A stretch of 37,200 nucleotides of DNA from an uncultured Caryophanales bacterium (lineage in GTDB: Bacteria; Bacillota_I; Bacilli_A; RFN20; CAG-826): NCBI GenBank assembly GCA_946404585.1, contig CAMJEC010000002.1:1-37200 (forward strand). Direction: 5' to 3'. Numbering within the stretch: the stretch's first letter is position 1; each line of letters starts with the position of its first letter. The position numbers and the translations under genes are program-made. This document shows positions 8,382-15,877 of the stretch, one piece after another. Under the pieces are notes generated by a model that saw only the letters and a list, made by a program, of their open reading frames with translations, searched no databases and was not told the origin of the DNA.

Positions 8382-8410
8382 GGGGATATCTGATAATATC
8401 TCCTTTTTAT
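8382..8410 (+). terminator. Rho-independent terminator after the second GGDEF gene
   Basis: GGGGATAT and ATATCTCC form an 8-bp stem with one G-U pair and a short loop, followed by TTTTTAT. The next gene starts only 6 nt further on. Confidence 0.7.
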
Positions 8411-8415
8411 CTCTT

Positions 8416-9051
8416 ATGATTAGGAAAGACATCAAAGAATTCTTAAATACATTACCCAAAGACATCACCCTTGTTGCCGCGACTAAATATGGTGATGTTG
8501 ATGATTTAAAAGAACTATATAGTAATGGTGTATTTAATTTTGGTGAAAACCGCGTGGATGCTTTTCTAAATAAATATGAAGCCTTAAAAGATTTAGATAT
8601 CAAATGGCACTTCATCGGGCACCTACAACGTAATAAAGCACATCTTGTTTTAGATAAGATTGACTACTTACATTCCTTAGATTCATTAGAACTAGTTAAA
8701 ACGATAAATAAGTACCGTCTAAGCCCTTTAAACTGTTTTGTTGAAGTTTCTATCAATCTTGAAGAAAACAAAAACGGAGTGCCTTATTATGAGGTAAAAG
8801 ACTTTGTTAAAGAGTGTTTAAAGTATCCTAATGTTAATATCGTAGGTCTTATGATGATGGCGGTAGCCAATTCATCAGAAGAAAGCCTCCATAGTCAATT
8901 TAGAAAACTAAAAGAATTAAAAGATAATTTAGAGAAAGAATTAAATATCTCTTTACCATATCTATCTATGGGTATGAGTGATGATTATAAAGTCGCGGTA
9001 GCGGAAGGCGCTACACATATTAGACTAGGAAGAGTATTATTTAATAGATAG
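8416..9051 (+). CDS. yggS: YggS/PROSC-family PLP homeostasis protein
   Basis: The protein is 211 residues when started at 8416. An in-frame ATG at 8332 would lie within the previous gene and its terminator and would add a non-homologous tail. Family landmarks are LVAATKYG with the pyridoxal-phosphate Lys near residue 24, NFGENRV, WHFIGHLQRNK, and near the end MGMSDDYKVAVAEGATHIRLGR. YggS proteins bind PLP in a single TIM-barrel domain and buffer the cell's PLP and amino-acid pools. In many Firmicutes the gene sits near division genes such as sepF; that context is absent here. The length is slightly short for the family but includes both ends of the barrel. There is no clear ribosome-binding site, so this may be another leaderless or read-through start. 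Confidence 0.9.
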   Translation: MIRKDIKEFLNTLPKDITLVAATKYGDVDDLKELYSNGVFNFGENRVDAFLNKYEALKDLDIKWHFIGHLQRNKAHLVLDKIDYLHSLDSLELVKTINKYRLSPLNCFVEVSINLEENKNGVPYYEVKDFVKECLKYPNVNIVGLMMMAVANSSEESLHSQFRKLKELKDNLEKELNISLPYLSMGMSDDYKVAVAEGATHIRLGRVLFNR

Positions 9052-9063
9052 GAACAAGAAATT

Positions 9064-9411
9064 ATGGCATTAAAAGACGAATGGAAAAGTACTGGTAAAA
9101 ATACAGGTAAAGCCTTTGCTAATTTTGGTAAAGCCTTAGGCAAAACGATGAAATCAATATTCAGCGATGATGAAAATATGATTGAAAGTAATGGTCACAC
9201 TGAAGTGAGCAATGCTTGGAGAGATACAGGCAAAGCCTTCGGTAGTGCGGGTAAATCATTTGGTAAAGCCATGGGTGATACATTCACTGGCTGTGATGAA
9301 GAACCAAAAGAAAAGCCTGAAGATAAAGCTGAAGAAAAACCTAAAGAACAGCCAAAAGAAGAAAACACTGAAAGTGATGTACCTCTCATTGAACAAAAAG
9401 AAGAAAATTAA
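9064..9411 (+). CDS. Small Gly/Lys-repeat protein of unknown function
   Basis: This 115-residue protein starts 12 nt after yggS and is probably co-transcribed with it; GGAACAAG upstream may act as a weak ribosome-binding site. Two related segments are visible. One runs from Trp7 (WKSTGKNTGKAFANFGKALG), the other from Trp52 (WRDTGKAFGSAGKSFGKAMG). Both have a Gly-Lys every three to four residues, which could form amphipathic or glycine-zipper-like helices. The C-terminal third (about 78-115) is made mostly of Glu, Lys and Pro and is likely unfolded. There is no signal peptide or membrane segment. I do not recognise a named family. A terminator follows the stop. Confidence 0.75.
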   Translation: MALKDEWKSTGKNTGKAFANFGKALGKTMKSIFSDDENMIESNGHTEVSNAWRDTGKAFGSAGKSFGKAMGDTFTGCDEEPKEKPEDKAEEKPKEQPKEENTESDVPLIEQKEEN

Positions 9412-9435
9412 GATCAAGGAAACTTGGTCTTTTTC
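9412..9435 (+). terminator. Rho-independent terminator
   Basis: GATCAAG and CTTGGTC pair (7 bp, one G-U) around a GAAA tetraloop, followed by TTTTT. It ends the yggS transcript. Confidence 0.82.
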
Positions 9436-9454
9436 TTTGATGAAAGCTGGATTT

Positions 9455-9504
9455 CATACGTAATCACACGAAAGTCTCTTAAGTTTCGTTTAAGTGTGCG
9501 TATG
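9455..9504. repeat. Nested inverted repeat between transcription units
   Basis: CATACG (9455-9460) pairs with CGTATG (9499-9504). Inside it ACGAAA pairs with TTTCGT, and CACAC/GTGTG offers an alternative pairing. It lies after a complete terminator and before the promoter region of the CotH-like gene. A box TATACT occurs shortly downstream (9532-9537). It could be a regulatory site or a small structured RNA. No reading frame is involved. Confidence 0.5.
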
Positions 9505-9607
9505 TAATAATTTTATAAATGGTATAGAATATATACTAGTTAAGTAGGAAGGTATAGACATCAGTTCATGCCTTTTAACAAACAAAGAAAGGAAAATCAT
9601 ATTAGAA

Positions 9608-11461
9608 ATGAAAAAGATTTTTAAGAGACTTACTTTTTTAGCGGTGCCATTCATGGTTTTAGGCTGCGCTGGTCCAATCGGTAGTAATAGTAACCAAAGC
9701 ACCTCTAATCAACAACCTTCTGTCAATAGTAGTAGCGCTAATCCTTCATCAGATAAGTCAAACAGCGCTAATCCAAGTGCTTCATCCAGTAATGGTGGTG
9801 ACCATACCCATACATTTGGTCAATGGAAGACAGAAAGCTTAGGCACAAAGATTAATGATGCCCGTTTCAAATATTCCACAATCAAATATAGAGAATGTAG
9901 TGTCTGTCATTATGAAGAAATAGATAGTCAACAAGCAGTCTTACCAGAAATTAGATTTGATTATAATCCTAATGATCCAAACGCTAACTTCGCTACTTCC
10001 GCTAGAAGTACCGATACAACTAGACCAAAAGTTAACGGTAAGTTAAGAATTACAAATGCTGGTGATAAGAACACCGCTAGTGCAATTCCTGACGTTGATA
10101 TAAAAGTCAGAGGTAACCAAACTGCTGGCTTTGATAAGAAAGGTTTCCAAATTAAATTTAATGCCTCTAAAACAAACCTCCTTGGTTTAAATGGTGGTAA
10201 GAAATTTAAGAAGTGGGTCTTATTAGCGGACGCTAAGGATACAACAATTTCCAGAACTGCTTTAGGTATGACAATGTCTAAAGGTGTTATCAGTGCTGAT
10301 TCAAATGTTTGGAGTTCTGACTTCACACCTGTTAGTGTTTACCTCAACGATAAATACTGGGGCATGTATATGCTCGCCGAACAAAAAGAAGTTAAAAACG
10401 GCAGAATCAAATTAGATGAACCAGAAGATGCAGATGAAAATCCAATTATGACCACTGACATCGGTTACTGTTTCGAATTAGACTACTACGCTAAAAACGA
10501 ACCAGCTAAAGGCGCGGATGGTGATCCAACTTTCTCTATCAACTATGGTAACTACTTTAAAAGTAGTGACTATAAGATTGAAAGCTGCTTAGCGAACTCT
10601 GGTTTAGGTCTTGTGTCAACATACACTATGAACTCAGATATCAATGATGGTCCAACAGATGCTCATACAACTGATGCAAATAGTAATCAAGTGAAATGGA
10701 TTAAAGCTAGATTACAAGCCTTATTCAATGTCTTAGGCGAAGCCGCTAAGAATAAAGTTGCTAAAGATATTAATAGTAACAACGAAGTTATTTCTACTTC
10801 CTTATCCGTTAGAAAAACAATCGAAAAGAACTTCGACCTTAACGCTTGGGCAGAAGGCTTCATTATCAATGCTGTCTGCTTACCACCAGATGTTGGTTAT
10901 TCATCATTCTATATGTCATTTAACAACGCTCCTAACGGTGATAAGAAATTAAGATATGATAACCCATGGGATTTCGATAGTAACTTCGGTAATAGAAGAA
11001 ACTTCATTGAAAAGCCAGATACAGCTTCTTCCAGTGGTGGTTGGGGTCAATCCTCATATGATCCATACTTCATGGATAGAACCGCGAATATGTGGTTACA
11101 ACTCTTAGGCAAACTTGACTTCTTCATGAATGACTATGTCAAACCAAAATGGAATGCTGCTAGAGAAAATGGCACATTTGAAGATATGGTTAAATTAGCC
11201 AAGACATACTATAAGTATTACGATAGTGAATACGCGAAGAACTTCGCTAAATGGACAACCACACAAGCCAGTGATAATAACGTTGGTAGTTACTTCAATG
11301 GTGATGGTGTTAATTCCGGTGAATTAAGAAAACCATTCGTGAACGTTAATGAACGTAAAGACGCACAAAAAGAAACACTCAGTTGGTTAGTCAAACGTGT
11401 CAATTATCTTGAAAAGAAATGGGCACCAGAAAAGAATAGAACACCTCTTTCCGCTGATTAA
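9608..11461 (+). CDS. CotH-kinase-family surface lipoprotein
   Basis: This 617-residue protein has a signal peptide with lipobox VLGC (Cys20). A Ser/Asn-rich spacer (about 25-63) follows, then a small segment with HTHTFGQW and CSVC (Cys97, Cys100), a type of module often found on Firmicutes surface proteins. The rest matches the CotH kinase family: VRGNQT, then GFQIKF, KKWVLLADAKDTTISRTALG, LNDKYWGMYMLAEQ, and NPWDFDSNFG (452-461), whose Asp residues are expected to bind the metal of the atypical protein-kinase fold. CotH phosphorylates spore-coat proteins in Bacillus. Lipoprotein versions also occur outside sporulation, where their targets are unknown. It lies upstream of an esterase lipoprotein but is separated from it by a terminator. 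Kinase activity here is inference. Confidence 0.85.
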   Translation: MKKIFKRLTFLAVPFMVLGCAGPIGSNSNQSTSNQQPSVNSSSANPSSDKSNSANPSASSSNGGDHTHTFGQWKTESLGTKINDARFKYSTIKYRECSVCHYEEIDSQQAVLPEIRFDYNPNDPNANFATSARSTDTTRPKVNGKLRITNAGDKNTASAIPDVDIKVRGNQTAGFDKKGFQIKFNASKTNLLGLNGGKKFKKWVLLADAKDTTISRTALGMTMSKGVISADSNVWSSDFTPVSVYLNDKYWGMYMLAEQKEVKNGRIKLDEPEDADENPIMTTDIGYCFELDYYAKNEPAKGADGDPTFSINYGNYFKSSDYKIESCLANSGLGLVSTYTMNSDINDGPTDAHTTDANSNQVKWIKARLQALFNVLGEAAKNKVAKDINSNNEVISTSLSVRKTIEKNFDLNAWAEGFIINAVCLPPDVGYSSFYMSFNNAPNGDKKLRYDNPWDFDSNFGNRRNFIEKPDTASSSGGWGQSSYDPYFMDRTANMWLQLLGKLDFFMNDYVKPKWNAARENGTFEDMVKLAKTYYKYYDSEYAKNFAKWTTTQASDNNVGSYFNGDGVNSGELRKPFVNVNERKDAQKETLSWLVKRVNYLEKKWAPEKNRTPLSAD

Positions 11462-11475
11462 TTGTTGCATTTACT

Positions 11476-11502
11476 AAGGGTGGGGCTAACGCTCCACCTT
11501 TT
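11476..11502 (+). terminator. Rho-independent terminator after the CotH-like gene
   Basis: GGTGGGGC, loop TAAC, GCTCCACC, then TTTT. The stem has 8 bp with one G-U pair and can extend with flanking A-T pairs. Confidence 0.85.
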
Positions 11503-11510
11503 AATAAGCT

Positions 11511-11516
11511 TATAAT
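11511..11516 (+). promoter_or_regulatory. Candidate -10 box of the esterase gene
   Basis: TATAAT lies just after the preceding terminator and 26 nt before the ATG at 11543. That leaves room for the ribosome-binding site GAAGAGGG. Confidence 0.5.
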
Positions 11517-11542
11517 TAAATTATTGAAGAGGGTTCATATTT

Positions 11543-12580
11543 ATGAAGAAAATAGTATTCGTTTTGTTATTACAATCTTTACTTTGTTTATCCGCTTGTA
11601 ATAACACTAACAGTCAACAACCACAAGAACCAGAAGAAAAACCTATTAACGTTTTCATTCTTTCTGGTCAATCAAATATGGAAGGTAATACCCAATTTGA
11701 TGATGGACATGGTTACTTGCAAGAAGGATTAGATGAATTAGGTATTACTGACGCTCAATGTTGCTATGACGGCATCCCAGAAGTACAAACAAGCTTCTAT
11801 GGTGGTCCAGCATTCAATATGAATAATACTCGTGGTTCTAATAAAGAAGACAAAATGGCGGGTCTATTCTTAGATACTGTCTTAGGCATGGGCGCGGATG
11901 ATAAACAATTCGGTCCAGAAGTAGGAGCGGCATATGTTTTAAAAGATCACGCTAGTAAGGAACAACCAATCTACTTTATTAAATCCGCCTTCGGTGGTAG
12001 TGGTCTTTCCGGTGGCTTTGGTCAAAGCTGGGACTTAACCGCTAATCCAAACCTATATAAAGATCATTTAAAAGTATTCGTTGAAAATAACTTAAAACTC
12101 ATTGAAGAAAAAGAAGGTAAGAAACCTACTATTAAAGGATTCTTATGGCATCAAGGTGAAAACGATGCTCAAAGAAGCAACTCCTCTAAATACCAAGAAC
12201 GCTTTGATAGATTAATTGGCCAATTTAGAAGTGACTTTGCTAGTTACGCTCCTGAAGAAAACGGTGACAACATTGCCTTAATTGACTGCTATATCTTTGA
12301 TAAAGGTGATTCTGATTCTGCTTCACTACCATCTGGAGTTACAGTTGGGGATATTAAGCTATTAAACGCCGCTAAGAAAGCGATTAGTGAAGAACGTGAG
12401 AATAACTATATCATTAATTCTTCCTGGCAATACGAAGGTGGTTTAAAGTTACAAGTTAATGAAAACTCCAGTGGTGTAGATCATGGTGGTGTCGGTGGAC
12501 AACATTACTGGGCTAAGGATATGTTCCAGCTAGGCATGGAATACGCTAAGATAATTGTTGAGAACGATTTACTTAAGTAA
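11543..12580 (+). CDS. SGNH-hydrolase/SASA-type carbohydrate esterase lipoprotein
   Basis: This 345-residue protein has a lipobox LSAC (Cys19) and a short Gln/Glu/Pro linker. The catalytic blocks of sialate-O-acetylesterase-like (SASA, CE6-like) enzymes are all visible: LSGQSNMEG with Ser44 as nucleophile, WHQGENDA at 202-209, and DHGGVGGQHYW at 313-323 with the catalytic His expected at 314 or 321. The substrate is likely an acetylated glycan outside the cell. The exact ester cannot be told, so a gene name is not given. It has its own promoter and Shine-Dalgarno and ends at a strong terminator shared with the convergent lipoprotein gene. Confidence 0.87.
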   Translation: MKKIVFVLLLQSLLCLSACNNTNSQQPQEPEEKPINVFILSGQSNMEGNTQFDDGHGYLQEGLDELGITDAQCCYDGIPEVQTSFYGGPAFNMNNTRGSNKEDKMAGLFLDTVLGMGADDKQFGPEVGAAYVLKDHASKEQPIYFIKSAFGGSGLSGGFGQSWDLTANPNLYKDHLKVFVENNLKLIEEKEGKKPTIKGFLWHQGENDAQRSNSSKYQERFDRLIGQFRSDFASYAPEENGDNIALIDCYIFDKGDSDSASLPSGVTVGDIKLLNAAKKAISEERENNYIINSSWQYEGGLKLQVNENSSGVDHGGVGGQHYWAKDMFQLGMEYAKIIVENDLLK

Positions 12581-12584
12581 AAGA

Positions 12585-12620
12585 AAAAGGCACTGAACTC
12601 TGAATGAATCAGTGCCTTTT
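12585..12620. terminator. Bidirectional terminator
   Basis: AAAAGGCACTGA and TCAGTGCCTTTT form a perfect 12-bp stem with a 12-nt loop. A-runs and T-runs on both sides let it stop both the esterase gene (plus) and the lipoprotein gene (minus). Confidence 0.92.
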
Positions 12621-12625
12621 ATTAT

Positions 12626-13489
12626 TTATAATGCTTTAGCCTTTTCAACAAAAGCATCTATTTTATCTTTTGATACTTTATATGTATGAGAGACTACACT
12701 AGGAGACGAACGATGGAAAGGATTCGCGGGATTATCGAAATAGTTAGTTAGCCTAACTAATTGTTTGTCTTCACTCACCGCGATGAAGAAGTCGCGTTGT
12801 AAACCATAATACACTGTTGTGTCGGGATGGAAGAAAGTATCATCTGTTACTTCTTTATAATCGAAGCTTTTAACATCTTCTAATAAAGTGAGATTGAAAT
12901 CATGCACTTCTTTTTCGTTATACATAATAGTGGTATCTCTTTCCATTCTTCCAATTGTTTCGTAGAAGTTATCTAATGTTGTTTCTTCTTCCGCTTCTTT
13001 GTTAGTGTTGTTATAGATTTCTAGCATTTCAGCGTTTCTAGCTTTAACTGCTTCAATCATTGTTGTGCTTTCTTTTTTAGAAATACTATATTCGGCATAT
13101 TGGCTTATTCTTTCATCACCTTTTTTGCCTTGAGCTAATAAATGGATGCAGTTTTCATAAACCATTAAAAACAAACTATTATAATTACCACGTGTATCAT
13201 CTAGCGTATATGTAAAACCTTCTCCTTCTACATCGGGAGTGGTTTTCTTTAAACGAATAGAGGAGATATTGTTTTTAATTATTTCTGCGACTTTGAATTT
13301 GTAGTCGTTGAAATGAGTTCTAGGGGTTTCACTAAAAACTCTACTTTCTGATCTAAGTGAAAAATAAGTAAATGCATCTTCGTTAATATCTGTTAACCAT
13401 TCTTTAATTGAAATGGTTGGGGCTTGCTGAAAGTCACACGCTGTTAATAGTGACATTGCCACTAAAGGCACTAATAATATCTTTTTCAT
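12626..13489 (-). CDS. Unknown lipoprotein, paralogous family member 1
   Basis: The start at 13489 is chosen because AGTGAGGAACAATGT precedes it and MKKILLVPLVAMSLLTAC is a complete lipoprotein signal (Cys18). An upstream in-frame ATG at 13540 lies in the conserved promoter block. Of 287 residues, the first half after the Cys has ISIKEWL, a middle charged helix follows (NTNKEAEEETTLDNFYETI), and the second half ends with a short Lys-rich helix. The same plan is shared by the genes at 13616, 14589, 33317 and 34203: two similar-sized halves joined by a Glu/Ala-rich helix, each half probably beta-rich. I know no family name. Anchoring to the outer face of the membrane is the only role the sequence supports. 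It has its own conserved promoter block and shares a bidirectional terminator. Confidence 0.82.
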   Translation of the reverse strand: MKKILLVPLVAMSLLTACDFQQAPTISIKEWLTDINEDAFTYFSLRSESRVFSETPRTHFNDYKFKVAEIIKNNISSIRLKKTTPDVEGEGFTYTLDDTRGNYNSLFLMVYENCIHLLAQGKKGDERISQYAEYSISKKESTTMIEAVKARNAEMLEIYNNTNKEAEEETTLDNFYETIGRMERDTTIMYNEKEVHDFNLTLLEDVKSFDYKEVTDDTFFHPDTTVYYGLQRDFFIAVSEDKQLVRLTNYFDNPANPFHRSSPSVVSHTYKVSKDKIDAFVEKAKAL

Positions 13490-13599
13490 ACATTGTTCCT
13501 CACTTTTTTCGAAGTCAATTTTATTCCATGTAAAGTTCATCCTTCTACCAAGATGGTATTTGAATCGTTATTTTTCTTGTCAGGTTAAACCTTACATTT
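13490..13599 (-). promoter_or_regulatory. Conserved leader/promoter block with palindromic operator (copy B)
   Basis: On the minus strand this block aligns with 4005-4112. TGTAAGGTTTAACCTGACAA comes first. Then a promoter fits as TTCAAA, 17 nt, GATGAA. A perfect palindrome TACCA-TCT-TGGTA (plus-strand 13546-13558) fills the spacer. GTTTAAC inside the upstream box is itself near-palindromic (AGGTT..AACCT). Confidence 0.62.
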
Positions 13600-13601
13600 A
13601 T

Positions 13602-13632
13602 AAAAAAGTCGTGGGTTATTGCCCATCACGAC
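13602..13632 (-). terminator. Terminator overlapping the stop of family member 2
   Basis: On the minus strand GTCGTG and CACGAC pair, with inner GGG/CCC, followed by TTTTTT. The stop codon of the gene ending at 13616 lies in the loop. Confidence 0.78.
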
Positions 13633-14575
13633 CTTCTGGATAATCACCAGATATTATTTTGGATTCTAGTCTTTGAACCGTTCTTTTTGGCACTTCATAA
13701 AAACTATAGTAAGTGACTGTTTCACCTTTGTGATGAGGGAAGGCTCTTTCATATGTATATTTCACTATTAAGTAATTACGCTCTACGAGTTCACCATCTA
13801 GGACTCTATAATGTGGCTCAATATCCACACCCACCATGAGGTTTTCATCAATTTCGTATGAGAATAAGAGTGATCCCATATTCGAATCATCACTATCTTC
13901 TTTGAAGTAACTAGTCCATTTCCTACATTCTTCAAATGTTAAATCATCAAGGAAAGAGCGCTTATCATCTATATAACCTGATCCTTGATAAGAGATAGTA
14001 GGATTAGCTTCGACTGTCTTGGCATAATAGATAGCACCATCCATTGTCCCGCTCATTTTAGCAGTTTCGGTTTCTTGTACTTCGCTTTCATAAACATCAA
14101 GCATTCTATCTTTAGCGGCATTAATGATTGTTTCGCCAGCATATGGCTGCAAGTCATAATATAAGATTTGTGTATACACACCACTAGCAAAGTTAAGATC
14201 CGCACGAGTCATGATACAGTCTTCATAGATACGAAATATTACAACTTCCGCTCTTGGCTTTGGATTACGTAAGAAATACCAAAGATATTCCTCGTTATCG
14301 TTAGTATGATTAGCTTTCTTTCTAGGAGTAGCGGATGTCACATTACTTTTAATTGTATTGATAATATAGTTATCCCAGTCAACAGCGTCATTACCATCTA
14401 AATCAACAGGTCTTTTGCTTTCTGGATAGATGTTATACATATTGCTACGGGTATTTTCCGCGCCATCTAACCATTGTTCGAGAGTAATATCTTCTGGTTT
14501 ATAGGCATTGCCTTTAGCGCAGCCCGCTAATAATGAAGCGGCTAAGACGGGTATCAATAATAATGCTTTCTTCAT
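13616..14575 (-). CDS. Unknown lipoprotein, paralogous family member 2
   Basis: This 319-residue protein has lipobox LAGC (Cys19). After the Cys it has ITLEQWLDGAENT, matching ITLDRWLENAED in the neighbour, then an N-terminal half, a charged helix around VYESEVQETETAKM, and a C-terminal half with VKYTYERAFPHHKG. GAGAGGAATAAT precedes the ATG. The gene follows family member 3 by 13 nt, so the two form one operon read from the promoter near 15560. It is slightly longer than its relatives because of a C-terminal charged tail. No function is known to me. Transfer across the membrane and lipid anchoring are clear; the rest is not. Confidence 0.82.
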   Translation of the reverse strand: MKKALLLIPVLAASLLAGCAKGNAYKPEDITLEQWLDGAENTRSNMYNIYPESKRPVDLDGNDAVDWDNYIINTIKSNVTSATPRKKANHTNDNEEYLWYFLRNPKPRAEVVIFRIYEDCIMTRADLNFASGVYTQILYYDLQPYAGETIINAAKDRMLDVYESEVQETETAKMSGTMDGAIYYAKTVEANPTISYQGSGYIDDKRSFLDDLTFEECRKWTSYFKEDSDDSNMGSLLFSYEIDENLMVGVDIEPHYRVLDGELVERNYLIVKYTYERAFPHHKGETVTYYSFYEVPKRTVQRLESKIISGDYPEGRDGQ

Positions 14576-14588
14576 ATATTATTCCTCT

Positions 14589-15515
14589 CTATTCAGTCAC
14601 TAAAGAATCTAACACTTGTTTTAATTCACCGAACGCTTCCTTACTAATAAGATAAGTAGTACGAACACCATAGTGACCTTCTCGGTAGTAAGAATCCTTT
14701 ATGAATTTTGGTCTATAGTGATAGCAAACCTGAATAACGTTATAGTCATAGCCGTTACTATTAGTGATGACATCTTCTTTGCCAAGCCATAACGCTAAAT
14801 GTTCGTTAAGTTGATAAGTGAACACTGTATTATCGTCATTTAGACTAGGAACATATTCCTGGTTTGGGCTTTTTATACACTCTTTTTCTTTCAAAACATT
14901 TAAGAAAGAACGATTCTCATCTTCAATATTGTTATTGTTATATGTCATCGCAAAAGAAGTGGCTTCTTCTGCTTTTGCTAAGAAGTTTTCTATTGTGGCT
15001 TCTTGTTTTGCTAATGCGGTTTCTTGCTTATAGGTATCTTTGATTTCTTTAGCTCTTCCTACTGCAGCATCAATAATTTTCTTGCCTACTTCTACATCGT
15101 ATGCGTAATAACATCTTTGTTGATAATATTTCTTGCCCACAAAGAAATCGGTAAATGTCATGATATGATTTTCATATACATAAAGAAAGCAGCCATCTGC
15201 ATCATCTTGTTTATTTTGCATTAAATACACAAAGAATATTTCTCCAGTTTCTTCTATTCTTTTATTTTTATGTGTACAGTTACCAAGAGCGTTTTCTTTG
15301 ATAGTTTTAAGGACATAGTTTTCATAGTCCCATTCATCAGCGTCCATATCATATGATTTGAAACCTTTATAGTATAAGTTGCACCAGCCGTTCGCTAGTT
15401 TTTCATCTTCAGCATTTTCTAACCATCTATCAAGAGTGATCGTTTTTGGTTGATTTATATCACAACCAGTCATAAGAGATAGAGCAATAATAGGCACTAA
15501 TAACAATTTTTTCAT
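14589..15515 (-). CDS. Unknown lipoprotein, paralogous family member 3
   Basis: This 308-residue protein has lipobox MTGC (Cys18), and a good ribosome-binding site (TTAGGAGTGGCGT) precedes the ATG. It contains ITLDRWLENAEDE, a middle helix YKQETALAKQEATIENFLAKAEEA and a C-terminal half ending in ISKEAFGELKQVLDSL. These features align with the other four family members, although overall similarity is modest. It is the first gene of a two-gene operon with member 2. The upstream region carries the palindrome CTATCA-TCT-TGATAG between candidate -35 and -10 boxes. Function is unknown; several Tyr-rich strands suggest a beta-rich binding domain. Confidence 0.83.
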   Translation of the reverse strand: MKKLLLVPIIALSLMTGCDINQPKTITLDRWLENAEDEKLANGWCNLYYKGFKSYDMDADEWDYENYVLKTIKENALGNCTHKNKRIEETGEIFFVYLMQNKQDDADGCFLYVYENHIMTFTDFFVGKKYYQQRCYYAYDVEVGKKIIDAAVGRAKEIKDTYKQETALAKQEATIENFLAKAEEATSFAMTYNNNNIEDENRSFLNVLKEKECIKSPNQEYVPSLNDDNTVFTYQLNEHLALWLGKEDVITNSNGYDYNVIQVCYHYRPKFIKDSYYREGHYGVRTTYLISKEAFGELKQVLDSLVTE

Positions 15516-15558
15516 ACGCCACTCCTAACTTTTTTATCCACTTTATTATGCGCAAAAG

Positions 15559-15589
15559 GATATCGTCTATCAAGATGATAGTTATACAA
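15559..15589 (-). promoter_or_regulatory. Promoter with palindromic operator (copy C)
   Basis: On the minus strand TTGTAT (15584-15589) and GATATC (15559-15564) are separated by 19 nt. A perfect dyad CTATCA-TCT-TGATAG (15567-15581) fills the gap. Position and core (ATCTTG.TAG) match copies A and B. Confidence 0.58.
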
Positions 15590-15877
15590 AAATAAGCATA
15601 TAAGCCCCAGAAGCCATATTTTCGTTAAAAAGTTGAATATTTATCTAATTTTTATATCTGTTACAAATAAACCTTTTTATAAAAAATAAATATTTATTTA
15701 TTGATACATGCGCCTAAAGGGCATACCATTATAAATGGAAATTGAGTATAAGGTCATAGTAAGGTTGACCGTTTCTACATAGCACCGTTACTGCTATACT
15801 ACTCAGAAAAAATTTTTGAGTGAAAAAAAATACCAATTTCTATCCCAAAAGGGTATTTTTCACGAAAGGAGAAATAA
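15590..15877 (+). promoter_or_regulatory. Intergenic region with promoter and leader hairpin of the first exoprotein
   Basis: No gene is seen in this divergent intergenic region. Visible parts are an AT-rich stretch (15640-15705), a small palindrome CCATT-ATA-AATGG, the box AAGGTTGACC that resembles the upstream box of copies A and B, and TATACT at 15795-15800 as the likely -10. In the resulting leader AAATACC (15828-15834) pairs with GGTATTT (15852-15858) just before the ribosome-binding site AAAGGAGA. Confidence 0.45.

Noticed and set aside
13490..13540. Conserved upstream reading frame (leader peptide) in front of lipoprotein member 1
   Set aside because: The in-frame ATG at 13540 also lies in the -10-like box. 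The matching frame in copy A gives a different peptide after a few residues, so conservation is at DNA level.
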